Below are positions 61,676 through 64,000 of a stretch of DNA of 64,000 nt, in pieces. Made by a program: the position numbers and the translations under genes. This stretch comes from Pisolithus tinctorius (lineage: Eukaryota; Basidiomycota; Agaricomycetes; Boletales; Pisolithaceae). Position 1 is the first letter of the stretch; each line of letters opens with the position of its first letter. Under the pieces are notes generated by a model. The model worked only from the letters and a program-made list of their open reading frames with translations. It searched no databases and had not been told where the DNA came from. The DNA lies in contig JANFAH010000084.1 of the NCBI GenBank assembly GCA_024663395.1, positions 147,204 through 211,203 on the forward strand. The letters are read 5' to 3'.

Positions 61676-63071
61676 TGTACATATTTCCTTGTAGTGGGAC
61701 TTTTGTTGTAATTTGTCAGCTTTCGAGAGACCGCGTGCATGACTTTCAAATGGATGTCTTCCCAGTATATATTATGCTGTTGTAGGTGTTTTGTTTATTC
61801 AGTAATACAGGACAGGTTTCCAGGGCTTTTTTCAAAAGCACGGACGCACGAAAGACCGAAAAAAAGGCCAAGTCTGTAGATTCTAGCAGGCGGAACCAGA
61901 CGCCTAGGGTGTGAACGTTAGGACGTGGCGTAATCAATCTTTTGTCCACCAATTCCAAGGTCGGTATGACCAGACTAACTGGGTTTGTCGCCCACCAGTA
62001 AAGCGGCTGAGCGACGGATACCAAGGAGTAACCAGAAGGATAGGCATTCGAAGACTAAAGCCGTCAAATGAGCATGGCCAAGGATGAGTTGTAGATTCGA
62101 CGCTTCTGACGGCGACGCCACCATGAACGGAAAAATTAGCCCGCTAGGACCAGGGAAGCTCTGTGTAGAAGCACAAATCGTGCATTTAGTTAGTAAGTAG
62201 AAAGAGTGGGGCCCCATAGGGACGATATCCCAATGACATGAATGCCGTGAGACAGAAATCATGGATCACCTGCTTTGATCCGATCGTGTTCTAGCTGCTG
62301 TCCATCATCGTTAACTCCGTCAGATGTGGCCTAAGTGTGTGGATGATCATTATTGATTATTGCTCCATTTGTTGCTGCCGCTGTCAACGTATCATACCGT
62401 CGTCATTCTAATGATCGTCGCTGCCATGACGAGTTGTCTATCCATGTGTATTTACGATTTCTGATGGCATTCAGTGGTCAATCGTTCCGCATCCGTAGTC
62501 CTGGGATGAACAAGGGAAAATGCTTGCAGTGAATGCTAGAAACAAAGTTACCAACGCGTGTCGGACTGGAAAAGTCGGTGTCAGCGCTAGCGGGAAGATT
62601 AGCAGCCAGCGTATTAGTACATTGTTCTTGAGCCAACGCCGTTGTGCTTGGCTGGCAATACTCTAATCTGCAAAGCATACCACGTCAGATTTGCGCGTAC
62701 AAACCACTTGCCTTTCGTTGTCATGTCAAGTCCGTCCCCTCCTTGAGCAAAGTTTCTACGTAACACAGTTCGTTTCGGACGCTGTTGACCAGTGGGCCGT
62801 TTCGGGTGATTTCAAGTGTCTCGGGACCCACGCGATTTCGGTGGGAGATTTTTGCAACAAACTTGACACTTAGGTCCGTGCTTGAATCATAACCGGAGAC
62901 TCTCACGCCGCAGTCGAGGGTGTGCACGCACGGTCAATACACGTTGCAAAGGGCAGGATCTGATCCATCAAACTACCCGGCGTGTAGCGCCGAACTTGCA
63001 GCAGTAATACTGCTTAAGCTCTGACCCGTCTAGCTTCCTTCCTCACACGACTGACGATAAGCATTCCCTAG
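61676..63071. other. Gene-free stretch with minus-strand open frames
   Basis: About 1.4 kb. Minus-strand frames at 62262-61746, 62678-62478 and 62927-62721 read smoothly (for example RNRVGPETLEITRNGPLVN and CQPSTTALAQEQCTNTLAA). I could not join them with consistent start, phase and splice sites, and no family is recognised. They may be relics of one gene or chance. Confidence 0.35.
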
Positions 63072-64000
63072 ATGGGTCTACTTGATAGGTTTCGTGTTTC
63101 TAAAAAGACCAACATTGTGCCGAAGGATATCGTTGTGTTGTGAGTGTGTATTGATGAGCCACGTTTAGTGATATAACAACGCTAAGAACACGACCAGTCT
63201 CGCAGGCCCTTCTGGCGCGGGAAAGAGTTGGGTAAAATCAGTTTCGAGCCTATCGTAGTTTCGTACCAACGCTTATTTTTCTCTCTCTGCATTTCGATCC
63301 AGCTCCTTAGCATCCTCTTACAAGTTGCGAAGTCTCATGTTCCGATCGGGAGAGGGCCGAGGCTCGATGTCGCCGAAATTCACGCGGAAAGGTGCCGCTT
63401 CGAAGGAGAACAAAGTGACGTCGTCCTTGTAGACACCCCATCTCTTTCCCCGCTCTGGGGGTTCGCTGGGGAGGAAGATTTGAAAGGATGGTTGAATTTA
63501 AAGTAGGACCCACCTTTTTGCGCCATTTAGTGATTAATGCGTCTGGCCCAGATATAGGAAGCCGTGTAAAGCGGCTGGAATCCTATACCTACATAACATC
63601 GGATCTAACCCATATGATGAATTCCTAAAGGTCTCGAGGAATCTCAGCCGCTTGATGCCCTTGTACCATCAAGGTCTCGCTCCCGGCATCGTTCACGTCA
63701 TCCCAACTATAACTCCTGGGGCAAAAATATTTACCGGGAGGATTGATGCATCAATTTTACTACTCAAGCGCCAGGCAGATGAAGTAGGCGCATCGATGCT
63801 TAGGACGCCATTTGACGGAAGTCCAGAGACAGCGTGGGGTATTGTCCAGGAACTTCTAAACGGCATGAAACTGGGGGGTTCGTTTACGGGATGTGCGTCC
63901 GAAGAAATCCCTTTCACTGGCGGGGAACAGCGCTTTTTGCTCTGGATAGGAACATCGCCCTCAGTAGAATCTGTTGGAGGACACTCCCTTGGGACACCCA
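63072..64000 (+). CDS. P-loop GTPase (AIG1-like G domain), 5' part
   Basis: Mushroom genomes carry many such stand-alone G-domain proteins of unknown role. Exons: 63072-63139, 63198-63231 (34 nt), 63303-63502 and 63558 to beyond the window end. The start is MGLLDRFRVSKKTN. The phosphate-binding loop GPSGAGKS is at residues 26-33 and the Walker B/G3-like DVVLVDTPS at 73-81. Then come GILYLHNI and NLSRLMPLYHQ, as in AIG1-type proteins, and VIPTITPGAKI in place of a standard TKxD G4 motif. The P-loop is intact only if the acceptor at 63197 rather than the later CAG at 63205 is used. The 3' end lies outside the window. Nucleotide binding is likely; hydrolysis is inferred. Confidence 0.75.

Overview
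The window is nuclear DNA of a filamentous basidiomycete, most likely an Agaricomycete mushroom. Almost every gene is cut by several short introns (about 47-70 nt, GT-AG, often with a CTRAC-like branch site). The protein set (Vac1/rabenosyn, Sog2, Mot1, Hat1, Mis12, Scap, twinfilin, Knr4) is that of a fungus, and the C2H2-like orphan and disordered proteins resemble ones common in mushrooms. No rRNA, tRNA, CRISPR, operon or intact transposon was found. Gene models were built by hand: splice sites were placed so that reading phase stays intact and the protein matches family motifs. Coordinates are therefore predictions.

Layout. 1-35 kb is a dense, conserved block: PAN2 (partial, -), VAC1-like FYVE protein (+), SOG2 (-), KDM8/JMJD5-like JmjC protein (-), MOT1 (+, 18 exons), twinfilin (+), mitochondrial succinyl-CoA:3-ketoacid CoA-transferase (+), a small CCHH orphan (+), KNR4/SMI1 (+), an MSC7-type membrane aldehyde dehydrogenase (+), SCAP (+), HAT1 (-) and MIS12 (+). 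36-57 kb is gene-poor. It holds a GH3-family acyl-adenylase gene (-) between two diverged direct-repeat copies, an F-box relic, microsatellites and one disordered orphan protein (+). 57-64 kb is denser again: glutathione reductase (+), a single-pass receptor-like membrane protein (+) and the 5' part of a P-loop GTPase (+).

How the genes relate. Several act on chromatin and chromosomes: MOT1 (TBP recycling), HAT1 (histone H4 acetylation), MIS12 (kinetochore) and the JmjC dioxygenase. HAT1 and MIS12 share a 120-bp divergent promoter, and the JmjC gene and MOT1 share a 322-bp one. Others serve membranes and growth: VAC1 (endosome to vacuole), SOG2 (RAM polarity network), twinfilin (actin), KNR4 (cell wall), SCAP (sterol sensing). 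Metabolic genes are SCOT, the aldehyde dehydrogenase, GH3 and glutathione reductase. I see no single pathway cluster.

The most notable points are three GC-AG introns in MOT1, a 5-nt micro-exon in the aldehyde dehydrogenase gene, the GH3 gene framed by direct repeats, and TCACGTGAC elements upstream of three unrelated genes.
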